From FEN-1350 sp964643355 (lineage in GTDB: Bacteria; Planctomycetota; Phycisphaerae; Sedimentisphaerales; Anaerohalosphaeraceae), in the NCBI GenBank assembly GCA_964643355.1, contig CAZXPW010000010.1:1-64000 (forward strand): 64,000 nt of DNA, written 5' to 3'. Below are positions 44,078 through 53,900 of the stretch, in pieces. A model generated the notes under the pieces. It saw only the letters and a list, made by a program, of their open reading frames with translations, had not been told where the DNA came from and did no database searches. The translations under genes were made by a program, and so were the position numbers. Each line of letters starts with the position of its first letter. Within the stretch, counting starts at the first letter, position 1.

Positions 44078-44976
44078 TGGTCACTGCGCCGTCCATTTCG
44101 ATGATTCAAGCCAATGATCATTGGGGATTCATGGGGCTACCGCAAATTGTCAACGGCGGAGATATTGCGATTGTCTGGGCGGACTTGGGATCGATCATCG
44201 AACCAAAGGACTTGGATGCAATCAAACTGACGGAGGAAGAATATAGACGAGCGGAAGGGTATGTTCAAGAGGCGGACCGCGATCGTTTTATTCAACGACG
44301 GAGAATCCTTCGGCGGTTATTGGGAGTAATCTTGCGTCGAGAACCCAAAGACATCGTTCTTCGAACGGATGTTGCCGGCAAACCCTTTGTCGATCCGATC
44401 AGCGCGCCATGGCCGGTTTCGTTTAGTCTATCCCATTCGCGAGATCGTGCGGTTTTTGCATTTGGACGAAATCGACCAATTGGAATTGATATTGAATATC
44501 GTGATCCCTCGGTCGAGATCATGAAAATGGCAAGCGTGATCTGTACGCAAGCCGAGCGGGAACGATTGGGTAGATTGGCTGGCCAGGAACAATTAACGGC
44601 TTTCTACGATTGCTGGTGTATCAAGGAAACGTTTATCAAAGCGGCCGGAGTTCGTGACCCTCAGGGCTTTGAAGTTTCATTCTACCCCCATACGCCGAGA
44701 CTTCTTCGCCTTGACAACAAGCCAGCGGATGTCGAGAAATGGTCCTTTCAACGAATCGATTTGGGGATTGATTGGACAGTTATGCTTGCCGTTGAAAAAC
44801 GGTTGTGGCCGATCCAGGCATATCAGGTTCACAATGCTGGAGGTTTAACTATAGAAGAGTGTTTCCATAACAAGTCAGAGGAGCGTTCATCCTCTTTTCG
44901 GTGTTTTGAATTTCTTTTCCTGATATCGATGTTACCAAAGAGTCTCCTTGGTATTTATCAAAGATTGAGTTCATGA
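44074..44976 (+). CDS. 4'-phosphopantetheinyl transferase, Sfp type
   Basis: 300 residues. Attaches the phosphopantetheine arm to the two carrier domains of the upstream NRPS. Motifs: PVSFSLSHSRDRAVFAFG, PIGIDIEY with the Mg-binding acidic pair, and FYDCWCIKETFIKAAG with the WxxKE signature. N-terminal WADLGSIIEPKDLDAIKLTE and YVQEADRDRFIQRRRILR fit the family. The ATG overlaps the NRPS stop (ATGATGG); a second ATG follows immediately. Its stop overlaps the exosortase-fusion ATG (ATGA). The last ~45 residues are hydrophobic and not family-like. Confidence 0.88.
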   Translation: MMVTAPSISMIQANDHWGFMGLPQIVNGGDIAIVWADLGSIIEPKDLDAIKLTEEEYRRAEGYVQEADRDRFIQRRRILRRLLGVILRREPKDIVLRTDVAGKPFVDPISAPWPVSFSLSHSRDRAVFAFGRNRPIGIDIEYRDPSVEIMKMASVICTQAERERLGRLAGQEQLTAFYDCWCIKETFIKAAGVRDPQGFEVSFYPHTPRLLRLDNKPADVEKWSFQRIDLGIDWTVMLAVEKRLWPIQAYQVHNAGGLTIEECFHNKSEERSSSFRCFEFLFLISMLPKSLLGIYQRLSS

Positions 44977-46979
44977 GTTGTGATCTATCCGCAGTGATTC
45001 TGATCGGTATTCGGGATTTTGGTCGATATCCCCTGCGGTCCCATCTGCCCCGGGCGTTGTGGACGCTGGGGAATAAGACTCTTCTGCAACGGCTGATCGA
45101 TGAACTAAGTTGGCAAGGAATCCGTCAGGCCATTATTTGTGTCAGCGAAGAGGATGATTTGGTCCGATCTTCGATAACCGCGCCCGACGGAATGGAGGTT
45201 ATTTTTCTACCCCAGGAGTTTGAGCGGGGCTCGGCAGGATGTCTATTTGATGCGGCCCGGAGCACGAACAAGGAAAGGTTATTGCTGTGCCAGTCGAATC
45301 TATTGGTCTTACCTGAGCTACACGAGCTTTCAACTGCCCATGAAAAGGCCGCGGCGGATGTGACCATGGTGACTTGTCCCGATTCCCCCGCCTCCGCCGA
45401 TTCTAAACGGGAAGATGGTGCCGCAGGGGGCCTTGTTCCATTTCTTTTGTGCAACCGGTCGGTTCTCGAAGGGGTTCCGGCGGAAGGATATTGTGACTTT
45501 CATGAAGGATTGTTGCCACAGTTGATACGGGCCGGCAGGAATGTTCATTCGTACCGTTTGAACGAATCGGTTGGGAGTTTTCAGGACTGGCGACAATACC
45601 TTGAGAGCATAAGGGGGGTCCTGCAAAAAGCGAGGTTGAGTGAAATTTCAAGACCGGGTCTTTATGCCTGTCATCCTTTCCGGGACCTTGGCGATCCGGT
45701 TCCGGATCGGACGGGCGTGTGGGCCGGAAAGGGAGTCATAATTCATCCCTCTGTCCGAATGATCGGGCCGGTTGTTCTATCCGACGGGGTTTGTATAGCT
45801 GAAAACGCGATCATTATCGGGCCGAGCGTCTTGGGTCCGAATACGAAAGTGGGAAACGAATGCGTGGTTTGCGACAGTGTAACCTGGGATGGAGTTCGAA
45901 TTGGGTCAAATAGTCGGATTTCCGGCAGTGTTTTGACTCAACAGGCGCATGTCGGTCGGGACTCGGTGGTCGAAGAACAACTCGTGTTGCGACAATCAGT
46001 TTATGAAAAACAACCCAAGGGGCTTACACGGATGGTCGATAAACTGAAAGAATGGCCGGGATTTGACCGGATCGGAAACGGGCAGGATATTGACGCCGGG
46101 ATATCGGGCTTGAGGCCTGCTCTGATCGGCGGATTTTTGTTGGTTGCGTCGACATTGATCTGGGCTTATTGGAATCCGACACTGGTCACCTTGTGGGCGC
46201 GATTGACGCAGAGTGACGAGTATTCCAGCGGTTTGTTGGTCCCGTTGATTGCTCTCTATGTCGCGTGGATCCGTCGAAGCGAGTTGAAGAGAGTTCCGGT
46301 TGTCCCGTCCGTAATTCTAGGGCTTTCCGCCCTTGTCATCGCTCAATCCGCCCGATTTGCAGGTCTCTATCTGGGGATGGATTCGGGTGAGAACCTTTCG
46401 GTCGTATTGACCGTATGGGCTGTATTGTTGATGTTGCTGGGTTGGCGAATGATCTGGAAGACCAGAGCCATTCTGTTGTTTTTATTGTTGATGCTTCCGT
46501 TGCCGGGTCAGGTGCAGGGGTGGATTACCCTGCCGTTGCAGCGATGGGCGACCAGTTCGGCGGTCTTTTCGCTGGAGGCGATGGGGTATGCCGTCCAACA
46601 GCAGGGCAATATTATTGATATCAACGGTACCCAGGTGGGGGTGGTCGAGGCGTGCAACGGGCTTCGAATGGTGACGGCGTTCTTTGTGATCGCCGGATTC
46701 GTCGCCCTGATTGTTCGGCGCAGTACCTGGCAAAAGATCGTGATCTTTGTGTCCAGTCTTCCGATCGCCTTGCTATGCAATACGATCCGGCTGACGATTA
46801 CGACGATTGCCTTTACGATGATCCAGGCGACGACATGGGAAGAGGCGTTTCATGCGTTCGGCGGGTTGGCGATGATGCCGCTGGCCCTGGCGATGATCGT
46901 CGCGGAGCTGTGGATTCTCTCGAAGATCGTTGTGTCGGATTCGAATCCACAGCCGCAAACGATTGTGTTTCGCAGATAA
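44973..46979 (+). CDS. Exosortase fused to an N-terminal nucleotidyltransferase-like/hexapeptide module
   Basis: 668 residues. Exosortases cut PEP-CTERM tails at the membrane and probably pass the protein to an extracellular acceptor. Residues about 380-655 are a complete exosortase: DEYSSGLLVPLIALYVAW, catalytic Cys561 in VVEACNGLR, Arg606 in CNTIRLT and His627 in EAFHAFGG, within about eight membrane helices. Residues 1-240 resemble a sugar-1-phosphate nucleotidyltransferase (PRALWTLGNKTLLQRLIDEL, FEGLLPQLIRAG-like end), but the GXGTRL loop is replaced by GIRDFGRYPLR, so catalysis is doubtful. Residues about 250-335 form left-handed beta-helix hexapeptide repeats (VIIHPSVRMIGPVVL, AIIIGPSVLGPNTKVG). 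This fusion is not one I know. It starts within the PPTase stop. Confidence 0.88.
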   Translation: MSCDLSAVILIGIRDFGRYPLRSHLPRALWTLGNKTLLQRLIDELSWQGIRQAIICVSEEDDLVRSSITAPDGMEVIFLPQEFERGSAGCLFDAARSTNKERLLLCQSNLLVLPELHELSTAHEKAAADVTMVTCPDSPASADSKREDGAAGGLVPFLLCNRSVLEGVPAEGYCDFHEGLLPQLIRAGRNVHSYRLNESVGSFQDWRQYLESIRGVLQKARLSEISRPGLYACHPFRDLGDPVPDRTGVWAGKGVIIHPSVRMIGPVVLSDGVCIAENAIIIGPSVLGPNTKVGNECVVCDSVTWDGVRIGSNSRISGSVLTQQAHVGRDSVVEEQLVLRQSVYEKQPKGLTRMVDKLKEWPGFDRIGNGQDIDAGISGLRPALIGGFLLVASTLIWAYWNPTLVTLWARLTQSDEYSSGLLVPLIALYVAWIRRSELKRVPVVPSVILGLSALVIAQSARFAGLYLGMDSGENLSVVLTVWAVLLMLLGWRMIWKTRAILLFLLLMLPLPGQVQGWITLPLQRWATSSAVFSLEAMGYAVQQQGNIIDINGTQVGVVEACNGLRMVTAFFVIAGFVALIVRRSTWQKIVIFVSSLPIALLCNTIRLTITTIAFTMIQATTWEEAFHAFGGLAMMPLALAMIVAELWILSKIVVSDSNPQPQTIVFRR

Positions 46980-47004
46980 ATGAATCATTCTTTCAGAGGT
47001 TAAT

Positions 47005-49248
47005 ATGGCCGATATACAAAAATACGATTCACAGCCCCTCTCCGCGGAAGTCGTTCAGTTTGATCCGACGGGTCCCGACCCCAATCAACCCGGCATTGGG
47101 GAGATGATCGTGCCGATTCTGCGGCGGTGGTATGTCGTCGTGTTGGTATTCCTGCTGATCTGCGGCGCGGGGATTCCGCCGGTTTGGATCCTGTTTCAGG
47201 ATGAGATCGAAACCAGCGGTGCGATCCGGGTTTCTCCGGTGATTCCCCGGATCATCTTTAGCGATTCGGACTCCGAACGGACAATGCCCAATTATGATAA
47301 TTTCAAAAACACCGAAGCCAAACGACTGGGCAGCGATATCGTTCTGAACAAAGTCTCCGACAAGCTGAAGAGTTTGGATCTGGAATTTTTTCATGGATCT
47401 GCGGATCCGATTTTGGCGCTTCGACAGGCCATTAACAAAAACAAAATTGTGATTGATCCGGATCGAAGGACCGAACTCATTAATCTTCGGTTGACCAGCC
47501 GCATTCCGGCCGATGCCGAAAAGATTGTAAATGCCTTTTTGGATTCCTACCTTGAGGTGTTCAACACCGAAGAGACCAAGGGCGGGGGTCAAACGATGAC
47601 GATTCTGGAGGATCAGCGTCAGACTCTTCTGGTGAAGATGGACCAGCAGCGAGATGCGGTGGCCAAACTGATTGAAGAATATGGTACACACGAGTTAACA
47701 CCGAGACAAACCAGTATGTTCGAGCAGGTTTCCGGCCTTCAGCGAGAGCTGATTAATGCCAATATTCGGAGAATCTCGCTGGAGACTCGACTTGCCGCCC
47801 AGGAAGCCACCCCCGAAGATACATCTCTTCCTTTGGAATTGCAGGAGAAGAAAAACTCCATCATCAATACCGATCCGATTCTGCAGAGTCTTTTGGCTGA
47901 ACAGCGAAGGTATGAATCCCTAGTAGCCGAGGCCGAACAGTCAATGGCCGATGCAAATCCCGAATTGCAGCGAAGAAAAGGAATGCTGGAAAATCTGACC
48001 GGTCGAGTGGAGGCCCGTCGAACTCAGGTATCCCGCGAATTCGATGAGACATACAAAAATCAGGCCGAGCGCATCCGTCAAAAGCAACTGGCGGAAATCA
48101 AGGCCGAGTTGGATCAGACGATTGCCTATGAGAAGGGAATTCAAGAAAAAATGGATGGTCTGGATATCAAGACCATCAATTTGGGCCGCAAACAATTTGC
48201 CATCAACGATCAGCAGGAACAACTCAATCGTACCAAGGAGATGTATAACGAAGTTTGTAAACGGATCGAGGAAATCAAGGTCGAAAGCCAGCGACCCGCA
48301 CGAATCTCCATCGCTTTTCGGGCCAGTAGTGTACCGATTTCCGGGCGAAAGTTTAAACTGATCGGCGCTTTGGCTTTTGGGGGGATGGTTGCCGGAGTTT
48401 TTCTCGCGTTTTTGCTGGCCAAGGCCGACAAGCGTCTTCACCATCCCAACCAGATCGTTCGCCGCATCGGGGTTCGCATCATCGGAACAACGACCAGCCC
48501 GAGGGATGTCGATCGGAAGGCATTGGGGCAACATCTGGCCGACGATTATCAGAATATCCGGGCCAATCTCGGCCTCTTGAATGGCGATGGCAAGTCGCGC
48601 ATCCTGGTCATCACCAGTCCGGGTACGGGCGACGGCAAGACCACATTTTCCGTGAATTTGTCCGTCAGTTTTGCTCAATCCGGCGAAAAGGTTCTCCTGA
48701 TTGACGGCGATCTCCGTAAACCGGATATCGCTGAAACCCTTCGCATGCCCAAGGGGTTCCGGGGGATCCAGGAGGTCCTGTTTGGAAAACCCGTTGAGCA
48801 TGCCGTCTATGTGACCCCGTCGGGCGTCCATGTCCTGGCCGCCGACGAACGAAACACGGCCGACGCCCTCAATCTCCTGAATCAACCCCAGACGGCTGAG
48901 AGGATCCGACAAATCTCAGCCGGATACGATCGTGTCATCATCGATACCCCGCCGGTTTTGGCGTTTGCCGATGCCCTGGTCTGGGCCAAGATGGCCGATG
49001 CGACGATTCTGACCAGCTTGGTCGATCACACTTCGCAAACCGATCTTCGAGAGGCCATCGAGCGGCTTGAACAAGTTGGCGTCCATGTGATTGGAACCGT
49101 GGTCAACAATGTCCGGGCTGGTCATAGTTATCATCGCTACGGGTACGGTTACGGATATGGATACGGCGATCAAGCCAATCGGCGACCCAAACGGCGACAC
49201 CGCGAACGACTCCTTCTGGAAGTATCCGGATCCGGGAAGTCGGATTAA
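47005..49248 (+). CDS. Wzz-type chain-length regulator with BY-kinase domain
   Basis: 747 residues. Membrane segments at about 40-60 (WYVVVLVFLLICGAGIPPVW) and about 450-472 bracket a periplasmic coiled-coil Wzz part; the cytoplasmic end is a bacterial tyrosine kinase with Walker A GTGDGKTT (Lys545), Walker A' LLIDGDLRKP and Walker B VIIDTPPV. The C-terminal tail YHRYGYGYGYGYG is a tyrosine cluster, the usual autophosphorylation site. Controls polymer length and export together with Wzx and the Wzy-like protein. SD AGAGG lies ten bases before ATG. In PEP-CTERM loci this family is often called XrtA-associated. Confidence 0.9.
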   Translation: MADIQKYDSQPLSAEVVQFDPTGPDPNQPGIGEMIVPILRRWYVVVLVFLLICGAGIPPVWILFQDEIETSGAIRVSPVIPRIIFSDSDSERTMPNYDNFKNTEAKRLGSDIVLNKVSDKLKSLDLEFFHGSADPILALRQAINKNKIVIDPDRRTELINLRLTSRIPADAEKIVNAFLDSYLEVFNTEETKGGGQTMTILEDQRQTLLVKMDQQRDAVAKLIEEYGTHELTPRQTSMFEQVSGLQRELINANIRRISLETRLAAQEATPEDTSLPLELQEKKNSIINTDPILQSLLAEQRRYESLVAEAEQSMADANPELQRRKGMLENLTGRVEARRTQVSREFDETYKNQAERIRQKQLAEIKAELDQTIAYEKGIQEKMDGLDIKTINLGRKQFAINDQQEQLNRTKEMYNEVCKRIEEIKVESQRPARISIAFRASSVPISGRKFKLIGALAFGGMVAGVFLAFLLAKADKRLHHPNQIVRRIGVRIIGTTTSPRDVDRKALGQHLADDYQNIRANLGLLNGDGKSRILVITSPGTGDGKTTFSVNLSVSFAQSGEKVLLIDGDLRKPDIAETLRMPKGFRGIQEVLFGKPVEHAVYVTPSGVHVLAADERNTADALNLLNQPQTAERIRQISAGYDRVIIDTPPVLAFADALVWAKMADATILTSLVDHTSQTDLREAIERLEQVGVHVIGTVVNNVRAGHSYHRYGYGYGYGYGDQANRRPKRRHRERLLLEVSGSGKSD

Positions 49249-49275
49249 TCGGCCGATGGAGCAAGGAGGCGGTAA

Positions 49276-50886
49276 ATGGATCTGGTTGTCTTTCATCCTG
49301 GCAAGGAACCCAACGGCTCACGGATCCAAAGCATTCTCGAATCGCCGTTGTTGTCGGGGGTGTTTTGGCGGGCCTGGGCCGAGAGTGTGCGTGTTCCTCT
49401 TTCCTCACCGATCCTTATTCCCTCAGATTGGTCGGTAGCGTCATTTCCCTCAAACAATATTCAAAGACCTCCCTCGGCAAAGTTTGTTGCCGAACCCATT
49501 CCCCGCAGCCAAAAAGAATGTCACCTGTACCACGGCCGATTTGTAACCGACCTTGGCATCCGTCGGATCGATCATTTGTTGGGGTCCAACGATACGGATG
49601 TCATCACTTTTGAGATCATCCCAGAGCTGCTCTCCTATCGAGAACGAATCCGATTGACGGAGGACAATCGGGTTGCCGGATTCCGACGACAGTATCAAAA
49701 TGTCCTGGAGCCGGCTCCAATACCTCAGGATTGGCCCGCTCGGCTTTGGATCCGGCGGGATCTGGCTCGGATGTTATCCGGGTCGGGGATCCCGATCCCG
49801 TTGGATTTCCAACGATTCCTCGATCTTTGCCGCACGATGAAGACCGATATTCAATCGTATCGAATCGGGGGACAATGTCTGGATCTGGAATCGGAACAGG
49901 ACCTTTTGCGGTTGTTGTTGTCGTTTCTGCGACGGGATATTATTCCCGAATCATCGAACATCGAGCGACATCCGTCCTCCCGTGTGATCGGACCTGTCTT
50001 AATAGGTTCCGGGGTTCGGCTGGCAAAAGACGCCCTCGTGATCGGCCCGGCCATTTTGGATAATGATTGCCTTGTTCAAGAAGGTGCCGTTGTTCACCAA
50101 TCCATCGTCTTTCGGGGCAAGACGGTTGAACCGAATGCGGTCATCCGGAATTCCATGTTTGACCGGATGATGGATTCCGCCGGCATGGCTTGCGGCCGCA
50201 ATCGTTTGATGAACCTGGTTTTTCCGGGATTCTCAACGCAGGACGAATTTCCTTACCGGCGATGGCGATGGTATTCGTATCCTCGGACGGTCAAACGCGC
50301 ATTGGATCTTTTGGTTTCGGCTGCGATTTTAACCTTGTTTTTGCCCTTTTTCCCGATCCTCGCATTGGCCATCAAACTCAATTCACGGGGTCCGGTATTC
50401 TATCGGGCCCGAAGGCAGGGTTTGTACGGTCGTCCTTTTGATTGTTTGAAGTTCCGGTCCATGATCACCACCGCCGATTCACTTCAGGAAAAACTGCGGT
50501 TTATCAATCAGGTTGACGGACCGCAGTTTAAAATGGAAAATGATCCGAGGGTCAGTTCCGTTGGCCGATTTCTTCGTGCGACGAATCTGGATGAGATTCC
50601 GCAATTTTTGAATGTCCTGATGGGGCAGATGAGTATTGTCGGTCCGCGGCCTTCGCCGGAAGCGGAAAACCAGTTGTGTCCGTTCTGGCGATACGCCCGA
50701 TTGTCGGTGCGGCCGGGGATAACGGGGCTGTGGCAGATGAGACGCACTCGGGTGCCGGCGCGTGACTTTCAGGAATGGGTTCATTATGATACCGAATATG
50801 TACGCAGGTTGTCCCTGTGGATGGACATGTCAATTGCATGGATGACGGCCAGAAAACTGATCGGGAATTTCTTCGATCAGTTCTGA
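49276..50886 (+). CDS. Polyprenyl glycosylphosphotransferase fused to an N-terminal hexapeptide-like module
   Basis: 536 residues. The C-terminal 200 residues are a standard sugar-1-phosphate transferase that loads the first sugar onto undecaprenyl phosphate: TVKRALDLLVSAAILTLFL membrane hairpin, GPVFYRARRQGLYGRPFDCL, KFRSM, LDEIPQFLNVLMGQMSIVGP RPSP and RPGITGLWQ. The N-terminal 230 residues are unrecognised; they are followed at about 236-300 by left-handed beta-helix-like repeats (VIGPVLIGSGVRLAKDALVI, GPAILDNDCLVQEGAVV). The same kind of module precedes the exosortase two genes upstream. Most members of the family have either a four-helix N-terminus or nothing, so this layout is unusual. 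SD AAGGAGG lies eight bases before ATG. Confidence 0.85.
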   Translation: MDLVVFHPGKEPNGSRIQSILESPLLSGVFWRAWAESVRVPLSSPILIPSDWSVASFPSNNIQRPPSAKFVAEPIPRSQKECHLYHGRFVTDLGIRRIDHLLGSNDTDVITFEIIPELLSYRERIRLTEDNRVAGFRRQYQNVLEPAPIPQDWPARLWIRRDLARMLSGSGIPIPLDFQRFLDLCRTMKTDIQSYRIGGQCLDLESEQDLLRLLLSFLRRDIIPESSNIERHPSSRVIGPVLIGSGVRLAKDALVIGPAILDNDCLVQEGAVVHQSIVFRGKTVEPNAVIRNSMFDRMMDSAGMACGRNRLMNLVFPGFSTQDEFPYRRWRWYSYPRTVKRALDLLVSAAILTLFLPFFPILALAIKLNSRGPVFYRARRQGLYGRPFDCLKFRSMITTADSLQEKLRFINQVDGPQFKMENDPRVSSVGRFLRATNLDEIPQFLNVLMGQMSIVGPRPSPEAENQLCPFWRYARLSVRPGITGLWQMRRTRVPARDFQEWVHYDTEYVRRLSLWMDMSIAWMTARKLIGNFFDQF

Positions 50887-50915
50887 TTCATGGAGTTTAT
50901 CGCGGAGACTACGGA

Positions 50916-53900
50916 ATGAAACGGATTGCCAATCAAGGTCGGATCAACTGGGCTCTGTTAATCGTGCTGGTGTTTGCCGTCGCCCTGTTGTTGGGCGTGG
51001 TTGTCTGGCTTCGTCACTGGAACCGGGCCGGACGGGCATCGGCGGGTCTGGAACTGGGCAACAAGGCCTTCGCCGCCGAGAACTGGAACGAAGCGGTCGT
51101 TCAGTATGGCCGTTATCTGCCTATCCACCAGGATGATGTGGATATTCTGATCAAATTTGCAAAGGCCAATCTCAATTCGACCCCATTTAAACCGGGAAAT
51201 CTTAAACAGGCGACAGATGCCCTCAATATTGCTCTGCGGCAGGATGCGTCCAAATGCCCCGAAGATCTTCGTCGTGAAGCGGCCAATCTGTTGGTGGAGA
51301 TCTACCTGGAGACCGGAATGGCCGGTGAAGCGGAGGTCAAAGCCGCCGAGCAGCTTAAGATCATCTCCGACAAAGACCTCCAGCGAAAGATGGCTCTGGC
51401 CTGCCTTCGACAACGAAAATATTCTCACGCGATCGAGACTCTGACTACTTTGATTCAACAGGATCCGTCGGATATTCCATCGTACGCACTTCTGGCTCAG
51501 ATCGCCGAACAACCCACAGAAGAGGTCAAAGGGTTGCCCCCGGCGGATCAATTATACGACCAGATCGTTTCCAAGAATCCTGCCTCGGCTCAGGCCTATA
51601 CCATTCGGGCCGGATATTGGATGCGAAAGGGGGATAAGCCCAAAGCGATGGCAGATCTGGACAAGGCCGAATCCTGCGATCTTTCCAAGCCGGCGGATCG
51701 GCTCAGTTTGACGGCCGTGTGGATCAATATCGGCGATTTGGACAAGGCCCGTGGCCATCTTGAGGCCTTAAACCAGACGGAAACAAAAAATCTGATGTAT
51801 TGGAATGCCTGGGCCGAACTGGCTCGCCGCGGAGGAAATTCGGCCGAGATGGTCACGGTCGCTGAGAAGGCTCTTAATGCGTTGCCTAAGGGGGCTTTTC
51901 TTTCGACCGCCGCGGAATTATACATTCTGGCCGGCGACTTGGAGAAAGCCCAAACCAGGATTGAGGACCTTCGTAAGATCGATTTGTCTTCCGGTCAGGC
52001 CGATTATCTTCAGGGTCTTTTGGCCGAGAAGAATCAGCAATGGTCGACCGCGATTCAGTTCTGGCAAAAGGCGGTTGGGCAGGGTTACAATACGGAAACC
52101 GCCTATTTGAAGCTTGCCCAGGCCTATGAACAAATGGGAGATACGATCTCGGCCGTTCAGCAGCTCAAGGCGTTGATTCGCGAAAATGAAAAATCCTTTC
52201 TCGGGCAGATCAATCTGGCCCGTTTGCTGGCGGAGTTGGGACGAACTGAAGAGGCCAACACCGCGATTCAAGCCGCCATTCGATTGGTCCCGACCAGCGC
52301 GGAGGCCCGGATGATTCAGACGCAGGTTCGTCTGCAGATGATGCAAAAGGGTCTGGTCCCGGACGATACCCGGGCATGGGAGGCCGTCGCAAAGGAGATG
52401 GAATCTCTGGATAAAGCCGGTAGCAGTGGTCTGAATGTGCGTTTGTTGCGGATGCAGGCGGCCGTTTACCAGCAACAGTGGGAGGCCGCCTCTAAGATTC
52501 TGGAAGGGCTTAAAAAAGATTTCCCTGACGAGATTCGTGTGGCCTTTTCGTCGGTCGATTTCCTACTCAAGCGCAAACAGGTCGAGCCGGCGATTGCGGA
52601 GCTTCGCCAGATCGTCCAAAAAAATCCGCAATCTCTTTTGGCCGTGCAATACCTTGCGCGGCAGTTGGCCCTACAGAAACAGACCGACGCCGCGATAGCC
52701 GTTTTGAACGAGGGCATCGACCGGTTCACCTCGTTTTCGGACAAGCGAGACCTTCTTTTGATGCTGAATTCCTTGTATGCCCAGACGGGGCAATCGCAGA
52801 AAGGGTATGAACGGCTCAGAGAACTGGCGGCCGAGCGGCCCGATGACATTCTTCTCAAACGGGAAATGGTTCCCTTCCTGTTGATGCAAAACAAGCCCGA
52901 TGAAGCGCAGGCCATGGTCGATTCCATCAAAAAGTTGGAAGGGGAAAACGGATGGCAGTGGCGGTTTGAGCAGGCCCTGTTGGGATACCTCGGCAAGAAC
53001 TTCGAAACCAACTATCCTAAGATCGTTCCCTTGCTGAAAGAAAACCTCGTCGCCAATCCGGATGATCAGGCCAGCCGCATGTTGCTGGGCAAGATTTATC
53101 AAAAGGGGGGGGACAAGCAACTGGCCCTTTCGACCTTTCGCGAGGCCTTGACACGGGATCCTGACAATCTTCAAGCCATCGCCTATACGGCGGCGGCCTT
53201 GAATGCCGAAGGCAAGACCGAACAAGCCCGGGAGATTCTTGATCAGGCCGAAAAACGGGAAATCGTTGATCCGCTTTTGGACCATATCAAAGTGCAGAGT
53301 TTGATGCGGCAGGGAAATTATGTGTCCGCCGCCGATCAGTTGAAAAATATGCTGGCTCAAAATCCCGATAACCAGCAAGATCGACTGGCCTTGGCTGAGG
53401 TTCTGGCCCGGCAAAAACAGTACGATCAGGCCGAACAGCACCTGACCGAGATTCTCAAGATAGCGCCGGATTCTCTGGACGCCGCTTCATTGCTGATCGA
53501 TATTCGGATGGTGCAAAACCGGCCCGACGATGCTCTGGCTATCGCCGGCCGGGTGGTCGATTCGGTGAAAAGCGCACAGGCCTATTTGCTCCGGGGACGA
53601 CTGTATCTTCGAATCAAGCAAGTTGATCAAGCCAAAGCCGACATGTTGAAAGCCGTCGAGCTGGCCCCCGATAAAACGCGGGGCTGGATCTATCAAGTGG
53701 ATTTTTATCAGGCGACCGGAGACATTCCTCAATCGATCAAGGCGGTCAAAGAAGCGCTGGCTTTATCTCCGGATGACCTTGAAGTTGTCCATCGGGCGAT
53801 TATTCTGCTGCAGGCCAGCCCCGATCCCGCCGATGCCGGGGCCGGAGCGGCTCTGCTGGAGAAGTCCTTGACGCAATTTCCCAAAGATCCGCGACTGATT

